Source: JAUWVG01 sp964633715 (GTDB lineage Bacteria; Acidobacteriota; Aminicenantia; Aminicenantales; Aminicenantaceae). Taken from it: 5,824 bases of DNA. Made by a program: the position numbers and the translations under genes. This document shows positions 1 to 5,824 of the stretch, one piece after another. Each line of letters starts with the position of its first letter. Positions within the stretch are counted from its first letter, which is position 1. A model generated the notes under the pieces. The model ran no database searches, had not been told where the DNA came from, and was given only the letters and a program-made list of their open reading frames with translations. The stretch lies in assembly GCA_964633715.1 (NCBI GenBank), contig CAZWHQ010000105.1:1-5824 (forward strand). The letters run 5' to 3'.

Positions 1-9
1 AAATAATCC

Positions 10-39
10 TTGACATAGGCAAAAGTCAATAAATATAAT
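10..39 (+). promoter_or_regulatory. Consensus sigma-70-type promoter before nuoJ
   Basis: TTGACA at 10-15 and TATAAT at 34-39 are both exact matches to the -35 and -10 consensus, separated by 18 bases (optimum about 17). Transcription would be expected to begin near 45-47, only about ten bases before the preferred nuoJ ATG at 55. The -35 box overlaps a 5-bp inverted repeat, TTGAC (10-14) and GTCAA (25-29), which could be incidental or an operator. No extended -10 TG is present. If functional, this promoter would drive nuoJKLMN separately from nuoA-I; it could also be an outward-facing promoter carried by a repeat element. The match is seen directly; activity is inferred. Confidence 0.6.
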
Positions 40-40
40 G

Positions 41-51
41 TGTCCCTTAAT
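41..51 (-). repeat. Possible left-hand inverted copy of the right-end repeat
   Basis: The plus strand reads TGTCCCTTAAT; its reverse complement is ATTAAGGGACA. This differs by one inserted base from ATTAGAGGGACA at 5776-5787 and by a two-base TG insertion from ATTAAGTGGGGACA in the 15-base units further right. The copies at the two ends of the window therefore face each other in inverted orientation. The match is short and could be chance, but it lies exactly between the -10 box and the nuoJ start codon, where coding constraint is absent or weak. Confidence 0.3.
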
Positions 52-54
52 CAA

Positions 55-552
55 ATGGAATATATCCTTTTCTTTCTACTGGCATTAATTTGTGTGGGTT
101 CAATTCTGGGGATGATTTTGATCAAAAATCAAGCCTATAGCGCTATTTTGCTTATCCTTGCATTTTGTGCGACAGGAGGACTTTTTGCCCTTCTCGATGC
201 CCCTTTCATTGCAGCCGTTCAGATCATTATCTATGCCGGAGCCATAATGGTTCTATTTATATTCGTGATTATGATGGTCAATGTTCGCATAGGATTGCCG
301 CCCGAAAAAAAGAAATGGACGCTGGGTTTGGCCGCTGTTCTTGGTATTGTCTTAGTTATTGAGCTTATTCTTTCCATTAAAGGAGCTTCAACTCCTATCG
401 TGGGGAAGGGAATAGAAAGTATTGGAAGTCCCACAGACCTGGGGCACCTCCTCTTCACGAAATATCTGTATCCTTTCGAAATCACATCCATTTTAATTAT
501 CGCCGCGTTGGTTGGATCCATCGTTTTAATGAAAAAAAGAGATAAAACATGA
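55..552 (+). CDS. nuoJ: NADH-quinone oxidoreductase subunit J (complex I membrane subunit)
   Basis: NuoJ is a membrane subunit at the junction between the quinone module and the pumping arm of complex I; its third helix takes part in coupling. From the ATG at 55 the protein has 165 residues and five hydrophobic helices (about 2-22, 27-46, 53-77, 88-109, 140-160). The family signature YAGAIMVLFIFVIMM begins at Tyr60, matching Tyr59 of E. coli NuoJ, the site of the pi-bulge in helix 3. That alignment favours the ATG over an in-frame GTG at 40, which would add five residues and lie upstream of the predicted transcription start. Neither start has a visible Shine-Dalgarno site. Position 56 is Gln where E. 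coli has Glu55, a common variant as I recall the family. E. coli NuoJ has 184 residues, so this is a little short but complete. The stop overlaps the nuoK start in ATGA (549-552). Confidence 0.95.
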   Translation: MEYILFFLLALICVGSILGMILIKNQAYSAILLILAFCATGGLFALLDAPFIAAVQIIIYAGAIMVLFIFVIMMVNVRIGLPPEKKKWTLGLAAVLGIVLVIELILSIKGASTPIVGKGIESIGSPTDLGHLLFTKYLYPFEITSILIIAALVGSIVLMKKRDKT

Positions 553-851
553 TACCGGCAAGTTATTTTATTATCCTCAGTGTTGTTCTTTTTATTCTTG
601 GTATCATCGGATTCTTTGTGAAAAAGGATCTGATCACACAGTTCATGTCTATTGAAGTTATGCTGAATGCGGCAAATCTTGCCCTTATTACTTTCTCAAA
701 AACACATGCTTCTTTAGATGGACAGATTATCGTATTTTTTATTATCACCGTTGCTGCTGCTGAGGCAGCAGTTGGATTGGCCATTATTCTTCTTGTCTTC
801 AGAAAGAAAAAAACAATAAAAACGGAAGATATACATTTGATGAAGGGGTGA
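549..851 (+). CDS. nuoK: NADH-quinone oxidoreductase subunit K (complex I membrane subunit)
   Basis: NuoK is the small three-helix subunit, related to MrpC, that carries two of the buried acids of the central hydrophilic axis along which complex I relays charge. At 100 residues it has the same length as the E. coli protein. Helices span about 3-23, 28-48 and 58-84. Both key glutamates are in the standard positions: Glu36 in SIEVMLNAANL and Glu72 in AAAEAAVGLAI. The tail is basic (RKKK near 85-88), as expected for a cytoplasmic end. The start ATG overlaps the nuoJ stop by four bases and the upstream ribosome site is weak, so translation is probably coupled to nuoJ. One base separates its stop from the nuoL ATG. 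Nothing is unusual in it. Confidence 0.97.
   Translation: MIPASYFIILSVVLFILGIIGFFVKKDLITQFMSIEVMLNAANLALITFSKTHASLDGQIIVFFIITVAAAEAAVGLAIILLVFRKKKTIKTEDIHLMKG
842..848 (+). promoter_or_regulatory. Ribosome binding site for nuoL
   Basis: GAAGGGG lies inside the last codons of nuoK. GAAGG (842-846) sits six bases before the nuoL ATG at 853, a normal spacing, and supports that start. Confidence 0.55.
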
Positions 852-852
852 C

Positions 853-2751
853 ATGACTGAAATTTTTTGGCTGATACCGCTTATCCCGGCCGTGAGCACA
901 TTCGTTCTGGCTGTCTTTGGACATAAATTATCGAAAAAATGGGTTGGTGTCCAGGCCTGTCTGGCCGTATTTGCTTCTTTTGTCATAGCCCTCATTTCAT
1001 TTTTTGGAATTCAAGGTGCTTCTTCTGAGCATCCACTGGTCAAGAGTCTTTTCAGTTGGATTGAATCTGGGACATTCAAAGCCGATCTAGCCCTGCAATT
1101 TGATCCGCTGACTGCCGTCATGTGCCTTGTTGTGACAGGTGTAGGTTTTCTTATCCATGTCTATTCAACAGGCTATATGGCTGAAGATCCCGGATACACA
1201 CGTTTTTTCACCTATTTAAATCTCTTCATGTTCGCCATGCTCATCCTTGTCATGGGCGCAAATCTGATTGTGATGTTTGTAGGTTGGGAAGGTGTTGGCC
1301 TCTGTTCTTATCTCCTGATTGGTTTCTGGTTCGACAAACCCTCGGCTGCTAAAGCCGGGAAGAAAGCGTTTATCGTCAACAGGATTGGAGACGCAGGCTT
1401 TCTCTTGGGAATCATGTTCATCCTGGTCAACATCGGCAGCACCAGCTTCACAGCCATTAACGAAGCCGTTCATGGAGGCGAAGTGACTGCGGGATTAGCG
1501 ACTCTCATCGGGATACTGCTGTTTGTAGGCGCATGTGGAAAGTCTGCCCAGATTCCCCTCTATGTCTGGCTTCCAGACGCCATGGAAGGCCCCACCCCTG
1601 TCAGCGCTCTCATCCATGCGGCTACAATGGTTACGGCCGGAGTTTATATGGTAGCCCGCATGAACGTGCTCTATTCCCTTTCACACACGGCCACTGATAT
1701 CATCGCCCTGATCGGTGCACTGACCGCTATTTTTGCTGCCACTATGGCGTTAACACAGAACGATATAAAAAGAGTTCTGGCCTATTCCACTATCTCCCAG
1801 CTGGGGTACATGTTTATCGCCTGTGGCGTAGGCGCCTATTCAGCTGGCATTTTTCATCTCTACACGCATGCATTTTTTAAAGGACTTCTGTTTTTAGCTG
1901 CCGGAAGTGTCATGCACGCTATGTCCGGTGAACTCAATATGCAAAAAATGGGAGGATTGAAAAAATACCTCCCACGAACATATCCAACCTTCCTCATTGG
2001 AGCCATTGCCATCGCGGGAGTTCCGTTCCTATCGGGATTCTTTTCAAAAGACGCGATTTTGACCAGTGCTTTTGCGAGCGGCAAATACTTCATCTGGGCG
2101 CTAGGGATTTGTGGAGCTATCCTGACGGCATTTTACATGTTCAGACTTATCTTTTTAACTTTTCACGGAAAAGAGAGGATAGAACCGGAAGCCAAAAAAC
2201 ATCTCCACGAATCCCCTCCCTCGATGACTATTCCTCTGATGATCCTGGCCTTTTTCGCGATTGTCGCCGGTTATGTCGGACTCCCTGTTGTTTTTGGGAA
2301 AAATCTCGACAAATTCGGCCATTTTCTCGAACCAGTCATTCACCAAAGCCATGAAGCCCATTTGAGTCTCGGTACAGAGTGGGGTCTTATCGGCATTTCT
2401 GTTGTTGTGGCGCTGGCTGGAATATTTATCGCTGGTATTTTCTATCTCAAAAAGACTGAGATCCCCTACAATCTTGTTAAGCGCTTCCCCTTTGTCTATA
2501 AGCTTCTCTTCAATAAGTACTACGTGGATGAATTTTATGATGCCACCATTGTCAATCCTATGGTCAAAGGATCGGAATTTGTCTATAAACACTTCGACCT
2601 TGCCGTCATCGACGCCACCGTCAACAACACGGGAAACGTCACCAATTTCTTCGGAAAAATGCTGAGTTATCTTCAGACTGGACTCATAAAAGACTACGCT
2701 CTCATATTCCTCTTAGGAGCCACTATCCTGATAGGATTTTTACTGTTTTAA
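853..2751 (+). CDS. nuoL: NADH-quinone oxidoreductase subunit L (distal antiporter-like proton pump)
   Basis: NuoL is the outermost antiporter-like subunit of the complex I membrane arm and carries the long lateral helix running along NuoM and NuoN. The 632-residue protein is complete (E. coli 613). Channel residues are visible at the expected places: Glu146 in GWEGVGLCSYLLIG, Asp180 in NRIGD, Lys230 in ACGKSAQIPLYVWLPDAMEGPTP, His255 in ALIHAATMV, His335, His339 and Lys343 in HLYTHAFFK, and the Lys399-Asp400 pair in GFFSKD. The C-terminal region (about 555-605) fits the lateral amphipathic helix; Asp559 and Asp563 in YYVDEFYDA have the spacing of E. coli Asp542/Asp546. It ends in a final membrane anchor (about 613-632). 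This helix separates NuoL from plain Mrp antiporter subunits. The nuoM ATG follows one base after the stop. Confidence 0.98.
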   Translation: MTEIFWLIPLIPAVSTFVLAVFGHKLSKKWVGVQACLAVFASFVIALISFFGIQGASSEHPLVKSLFSWIESGTFKADLALQFDPLTAVMCLVVTGVGFLIHVYSTGYMAEDPGYTRFFTYLNLFMFAMLILVMGANLIVMFVGWEGVGLCSYLLIGFWFDKPSAAKAGKKAFIVNRIGDAGFLLGIMFILVNIGSTSFTAINEAVHGGEVTAGLATLIGILLFVGACGKSAQIPLYVWLPDAMEGPTPVSALIHAATMVTAGVYMVARMNVLYSLSHTATDIIALIGALTAIFAATMALTQNDIKRVLAYSTISQLGYMFIACGVGAYSAGIFHLYTHAFFKGLLFLAAGSVMHAMSGELNMQKMGGLKKYLPRTYPTFLIGAIAIAGVPFLSGFFSKDAILTSAFASGKYFIWALGICGAILTAFYMFRLIFLTFHGKERIEPEAKKHLHESPPSMTIPLMILAFFAIVAGYVGLPVVFGKNLDKFGHFLEPVIHQSHEAHLSLGTEWGLIGISVVVALAGIFIAGIFYLKKTEIPYNLVKRFPFVYKLLFNKYYVDEFYDATIVNPMVKGSEFVYKHFDLAVIDATVNNTGNVTNFFGKMLSYLQTGLIKDYALIFLLGATILIGFLLF

Positions 2752-2752
2752 A

Positions 2753-4342
2753 ATGAATATACCACTATTAAGCATCATCACATTCCTTCCTTTAGCCGGA
2801 GCCATCCTCCTTATTTTCTTCAACAAAGACAAGAAGGAATTACTGCGCAAATTCGTACTCATCATAGCTATTGTCAACTTCATTATTTCACTATTCCTCT
2901 TCTTTAATTTTAATGCTGGAACAGCCGACCCTCAGTTTGTTGAGAAGGCAAATTGGATCGGGTACGGCATTAAGTATCACGTCGGAATTGATGGGATCAG
3001 CCTGTTCCTGGTGCTTCTGACCACGCTTCTGATGCCCATCGCTATTCTGTCTTCATGGACCTCGATCCAGGATAAGGTCAAAGAGTACCTGATTTTTATG
3101 CTCATTTTGGAGACAGGGATTATCGGTGTGTTTGTTTCCTTGAATCTTTTCCTCTTTTATGTTTTCTGGGAGGCTATGCTCATCCCGATGTATTTTTTGA
3201 TTGGCATTTGGGGAGGAAAAAGACGAATCTATGCGACCGTCAAGTTTGTCCTGTATACCATGGTCGGGAGCCTTCTGATGCTGGTCGCCATCTTTGTTCT
3301 GTACACCCTTTATTTTAAAGTGACTGGCACTTATTCCTTAAATATTTTTGACTTCTACACAATGATCCTCGATACAAAACTCCAGATCTGGCTGTTCGCC
3401 GCTTTTGCATTGGCTTTTGCCATAAAAGTGCCTCTATTTCCTTTCCACACCTGGCTTCCCGATGCTCATGTCGAAGCCCCCACAGCTGGTTCGGTTATCC
3501 TGGCAGCCGTCCTCCTTAAAATGGGAACATATGGATTCCTCCGGTTCGCCATGCCTCTTTTTCCTGACGCTCTGATGAAACTGCTTCCCTATCTCAGCAT
3601 ACTGGCTCTTATTGGAATTATATATGGAGGGCTTATGGCCCTCATCCAAAAGGATATCAAATCTCTTGTGGCCTACTCGAGTGTTTCACACATGGGCCTT
3701 ATCATGCTGGCTATTTTTGCCATGAATTTCGAAGGGCTCCAGGGTGGAATCTACCAGATGCTCAACCACGGATTGAGTACAGGAGCTTTGTTTCTTTGTG
3801 TCGGAATCCTTTACGAGAGAGCCCATACACGCCTGATCAAAGACTATGGAGGTGTCAGCAAACAGATGCCCATCTTTGCTGCATTTTTCCTCATCTGTAT
3901 GCTCTCATCGGTTGGGCTGCCCGGGCTTAACGGTTTTGTGGGTGAGATTCTCTCTCTCTTTGGTATTTTTAAGGCCAGTCATCTTTTAGCTATACTTGCG
4001 GTAACCACGGTTATCCTGGCCGCTGCCTATCTGCTCTGGATGTTCCAGCGAGTGATGCACGGCCCCATAACCAACGAAAAAATTCATTCCTTCAAGGATC
4101 TTAATTTAAGAGAAATTTTATTTCTCATTCCCATCATAATTTTAATGTTTTGGATGGGCATATTTCCGAAAACTTTCCTGAGAAAAATGGACACATCTAT
4201 CAATCACTTGCTGAACCAGATCAAAAAACGAGAAATTGTACAGATGGAGCACAGCGGAGAAAAATTCACCGTACTTTCTCTAGATAAGATTGATGGAAAC
4301 ATGGTGGCTGGCGATGTTGAATTGGAGGAGGATCCAAGATGA
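2753..4342 (+). CDS. nuoM: NADH-quinone oxidoreductase subunit M (middle antiporter-like proton pump)
   Basis: NuoM is the middle of the three antiporter-like subunits of the complex I membrane arm. The protein has 529 residues (E. coli 509) and about 14 helices. Conserved channel residues are Glu140 in YVFWEAMLIPMY, Lys225 in AFAIKVPLFPFHTWLPDAHVEAPT, Lys256 in AVLLKMGTYG, His313 in SSVSHMG, His339 in MLNHGLSTGALF, and Glu398 in LPGLNGFVGE. This last is a glutamate where NuoL and NuoN have lysine, which marks the protein as NuoM. After the last helix there is a hydrophilic tail of about 50 residues, with a possible amphipathic helix near 481-499 and an acidic end, ELEEDPR. The codons for that end contain the nuoN ribosome site. 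No good Shine-Dalgarno precedes its own ATG, which is one base after nuoL, so coupled translation is likely. Its stop overlaps the nuoN start in ATGA. Confidence 0.98.
   Translation: MNIPLLSIITFLPLAGAILLIFFNKDKKELLRKFVLIIAIVNFIISLFLFFNFNAGTADPQFVEKANWIGYGIKYHVGIDGISLFLVLLTTLLMPIAILSSWTSIQDKVKEYLIFMLILETGIIGVFVSLNLFLFYVFWEAMLIPMYFLIGIWGGKRRIYATVKFVLYTMVGSLLMLVAIFVLYTLYFKVTGTYSLNIFDFYTMILDTKLQIWLFAAFALAFAIKVPLFPFHTWLPDAHVEAPTAGSVILAAVLLKMGTYGFLRFAMPLFPDALMKLLPYLSILALIGIIYGGLMALIQKDIKSLVAYSSVSHMGLIMLAIFAMNFEGLQGGIYQMLNHGLSTGALFLCVGILYERAHTRLIKDYGGVSKQMPIFAAFFLICMLSSVGLPGLNGFVGEILSLFGIFKASHLLAILAVTTVILAAAYLLWMFQRVMHGPITNEKIHSFKDLNLREILFLIPIIILMFWMGIFPKTFLRKMDTSINHLLNQIKKREIVQMEHSGEKFTVLSLDKIDGNMVAGDVELEEDPR
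4326..4331 (+). promoter_or_regulatory. Strong Shine-Dalgarno site for nuoN inside the nuoM tail
   Basis: AGGAGG is an exact anti-16S match, seven bases before the nuoN ATG at 4339. It is the strongest ribosome site in the window and lies in the codons for the acidic Glu-Glu-Asp end of NuoM. It fixes the nuoN start and suggests nuoN need not rely only on coupling across the ATGA overlap. Confidence 0.85.
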
Positions 4343-5775
4343 ACAGCTTTGGAGCTCTTCTTCCGCTTTTAATCCTGGTTGCCGGAGCGCTGCTCGTTTT
4401 ACTGCTCGAGGTTTTCCTCAAGCAACAAAACAAAGATTATCTGGGTTATCTGTCAGTTCTCTTTCTTATAGGGGCCGTTATATCCTGTGTATCCCTCTGG
4501 AATAAAAGTCTTTATTATTTTGACGGATATCTTTCTCTAGACAAAATCGCCCTTTTCTTTTCAGTGCTCCTCTCTATCGCAACCGTTCTGGTCATCCTCA
4601 TTTCAATGAAATACATCGCTCTTCAGGATGTCAATTATGGTGAATACTATGCCCTTCTTCTTCTCGCTCTGTCCGGCATGTTCATCATGGTCTCCTCTCA
4701 AAATCTTCTGGTTATCTTCCTGGGTTTAGAAGTTTTATCCATGTCCAGCTATGCACTAGCAGGTTTGAAACGAAATGATCCCAATTCAGTGGAAGCAGCT
4801 GTAAAATATTTCCTTCTTGGAAGTTTTGCCTCAGCATTTCTCGTGTTTGGCATTGCTTTTCTCTACGGAGCTACGGGGACAACAGATATCAATATCATCG
4901 TCGCTTTCTTCCAAGCCGAATCTGCAATGGGATTGACAGCACTTGTGGGTTTGGGGATGATCCTCATAGGTTTCGGTTTTAAAATTGCTTTTGTACCTTT
5001 TCACATGTGGACGCCTGATGTCTATCAAGGTGCGCCTACGCCGATCACGGCCTTCTTTTCTGTCGGCCCAAAGGCTGTAGGTTTTGTTGTCCTTCTTCGT
5101 ATCTTCTATCCCTACTGGAAAGTCGTTCTCGATTCTCAGGTTATCTTCACACTCCTCTGGGTTTTGAGTGTTTTAACAATGGTCGTTGGGAATCTGATCG
5201 CCCTCAGACAGACAAATATCAAGAGAATTCTCGCCTACTCAAGTATCGCCCACGCCGGTTATTTGATTATCGCCATCCTATCTCAGGACAGTTCAAGCTT
5301 GGTCTTCTACCTGACCGTCTATGCCTTTATGAACATCGGTGCATTCAGCGCCGTGATTGCCCTCAGTAAAAAAGATAAAGAATACCTTGAACTGGATGAC
5401 TATTCGGGTATTGGGTTCAAATACCCCTGGATTGGGGCCACACTTATGATTTTTCTTTTGTCGCTGGCTGGATTTCCACCTACAGGAGGATTTCTTGCCA
5501 AATTTTACGTTTTTTCTTCCGCTGTCCGTCAGGGGCTCGAATCCCTGGTCATTATCGCCGTCCTAGCCAGCTTGGTCTCCGTGTTTTACTACCTGAGGAT
5601 TGTCATCTATATGTACATGAAGGAACCCAAAAATGACATCGATATCCACCTTGAAAATCCCGCCCTCTTTTTTGTCATGTTTCTCTGCCTCTATTTTGTA
5701 CTTCAATTAGGCCTTTTCCCGAGAAATATCCTCGTGCTGATCAATCAGGCCATCCAATCCCTTCCCCTCTTTTAA
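4339..5775 (+). CDS. nuoN: NADH-quinone oxidoreductase subunit N (proximal antiporter-like proton pump)
   Basis: NuoN is the antiporter-like subunit nearest the NuoJ/NuoK junction and the last gene of typical bacterial nuo operons. The protein has 478 residues, close to the E. coli length, with about 14 helices. The channel residues are in place: Glu131 in LGLEVLSMSSYALAG, Lys156 in EAAVKYFLLGSFAS, Lys215 in GFKIAFVPFHMWTPDVYQGAPTP, Lys245 in SVGPKAVGF, His305 in SSIAHAGY, and Lys388 in PPTGGFLAKFYVF. Two features mark it as NuoN: the WTPDVYQGAPTP loop and lysine at the last position. The start is set by AGGAGG at 4326-4331 and overlaps the nuoM stop. The TAA stop (5773-5775) shares its last two bases with the first unit of a repeat cluster. 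No rho-independent terminator is visible before the window ends. Confidence 0.98.
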   Translation: MNSFGALLPLLILVAGALLVLLLEVFLKQQNKDYLGYLSVLFLIGAVISCVSLWNKSLYYFDGYLSLDKIALFFSVLLSIATVLVILISMKYIALQDVNYGEYYALLLLALSGMFIMVSSQNLLVIFLGLEVLSMSSYALAGLKRNDPNSVEAAVKYFLLGSFASAFLVFGIAFLYGATGTTDINIIVAFFQAESAMGLTALVGLGMILIGFGFKIAFVPFHMWTPDVYQGAPTPITAFFSVGPKAVGFVVLLRIFYPYWKVVLDSQVIFTLLWVLSVLTMVVGNLIALRQTNIKRILAYSSIAHAGYLIIAILSQDSSSLVFYLTVYAFMNIGAFSAVIALSKKDKEYLELDDYSGIGFKYPWIGATLMIFLLSLAGFPPTGGFLAKFYVFSSAVRQGLESLVIIAVLASLVSVFYYLRIVIYMYMKEPKNDIDIHLENPALFFVMFLCLYFVLQLGLFPRNILVLINQAIQSLPLF

Positions 5776-5817
5776 ATTAGAGGGACAAATTAAGTGGGGA
5801 CAAATTAAGTGGGGACA
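5774..5817 (+). repeat. Short tandem repeat cluster, units of about 15 bp, starting at the nuoN stop
   Basis: Two exact 15-base units, AAATTAAGTGGGGAC, occupy 5787-5801 and 5802-5816. They are preceded by a degenerate 13-base unit, AAATTAGAGGGAC, at 5774-5786 whose first two bases are the end of the nuoN stop codon. Every unit joins an A/T-rich half to a GGGAC core, and the last is followed by AGTCCCTA. Units are directly adjacent, with no spacers, so this is not a CRISPR array. Sequences of this type recur as dispersed intergenic repeats in some environmental bacteria and I associate them with REP-type Y1 transposase elements; that association is from memory. No transposase gene is in the window. 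Confidence 0.8.
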
Positions 5818-5822
5818 GTCCC
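5812..5822. repeat. GGGAC-A-GTCCC palindrome at the right edge
   Basis: An 11-base perfect inverted repeat (GGGAC, central A, GTCCC) closes the tandem cluster. The same GTCCCT (5818-5823) is also complementary to AGGGAC at 5781-5786, so a 6-bp stem could form with the two 15-base units in a 31-base loop. No T-run follows in the visible sequence, so a terminator cannot be claimed. It looks like the start of a REP/MITE-type structure cut off by the window edge. Confidence 0.6.
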
Positions 5823-5824
5823 TA

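Noticed and set aside
40..54. GTG at 40 as the start of nuoJ
   Set aside because: It would add five residues that do not fit the family N-terminus, lies before the predicted transcription start, and has no Shine-Dalgarno. The ATG at 55 puts the helix-3 tyrosine at 60, matching E. coli 59.
231..521. Minus-strand open frame opposite nuoJ, and similar ones opposite nuoK, nuoL, nuoM and nuoN
   Set aside because: All are contained within well-supported plus-strand genes, with no promoter, ribosome site or recognisable product.
2155..2592. 145-residue open frame on the minus strand inside nuoL
   Set aside because: It lies wholly opposite a conserved gene and has a composition typical of antisense shadow frames. 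I recognise no domain and see no ribosome site.
2402..2665. Plus-strand open frame in another reading frame of nuoL (87 residues)
   Set aside because: The serine- and leucine-rich shadow translation overlaps the conserved lateral-helix region of NuoL, and no start signal is seen.
549..5775. Mrp-type cation/proton antiporter or hydrogenase membrane module instead of complex I
   Set aside because: NuoJ, a NuoN with its own signatures, and a NuoL with the C-terminal lateral helix occur in the J-K-L-M-N order. That set and order are specific to NDH-1-type complex I.
5774..5824. CRISPR array at the right end
   Set aside because: The units are 15 bases, directly adjacent without spacers, and only two are exact.
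5774..5824. Rho-independent terminator after nuoN
   Set aside because: The palindrome has no usable loop in its compact form, and no T-run follows within the window.

Overview
The window holds the distal membrane-arm genes of a respiratory complex I (NDH-1 type) operon, nuoJ-nuoK-nuoL-nuoM-nuoN, all on the plus strand in the usual bacterial order. Coding sequence runs almost without a gap from about position 55 to 5775. Adjacent genes overlap by 4 bases (nuoJ/nuoK and nuoM/nuoN, both ATGA) or are 1 base apart (nuoK/nuoL and nuoL/nuoM), so this is one tightly coupled transcription and translation unit. No gene is broken, and the charged residues of the proton channel that I could place are all present.

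Together the genes encode the proton-pumping part of the complex. NuoL, NuoM and NuoN are the three antiporter-like subunits. NuoJ and NuoK link them to the quinone-reacting module through a chain of membrane-buried glutamates and lysines. The genes for the hydrophilic arm and the proximal membrane part (nuoA to nuoI) are not in the window, so the electron donor (NADH, ferredoxin or another) cannot be read from it.

Both ends are unlike the middle. At the left end, an exact TTGACA / TATAAT promoter pair with an 18-base spacer lies immediately before nuoJ, so close that the predicted transcript would have almost no leader. At the right end, the stop codon of nuoN runs straight into a short repeat cluster: one degenerate unit, two exact 15-base units built on AAATTAAGTGGGGAC, then a GGGAC/GTCCC palindrome. 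A short sequence beside nuoJ (41-51) resembles the inverse of the first right-hand unit. The unit may therefore sit between two copies of a dispersed repeat. Either a mobile repeat family borders it, or the sequence simply ends where an assembly broke at repeats.

The organism is a bacterium with moderate G+C and complex I; the ATGA overlaps, one strong AGGAGG site and the sigma-70-like promoter fit this. From memory, repeats of the 'AATTAAGTGGGGACAGTCCC' kind occur in environmental lineages such as Deltaproteobacteria-like and Aminicenantes/Acidobacteriota-like genomes, often near REP-associated (Y1-type) transposases. That placement is a weak inference. I found no undescribed system in the coding part; the points of interest are the two edges.
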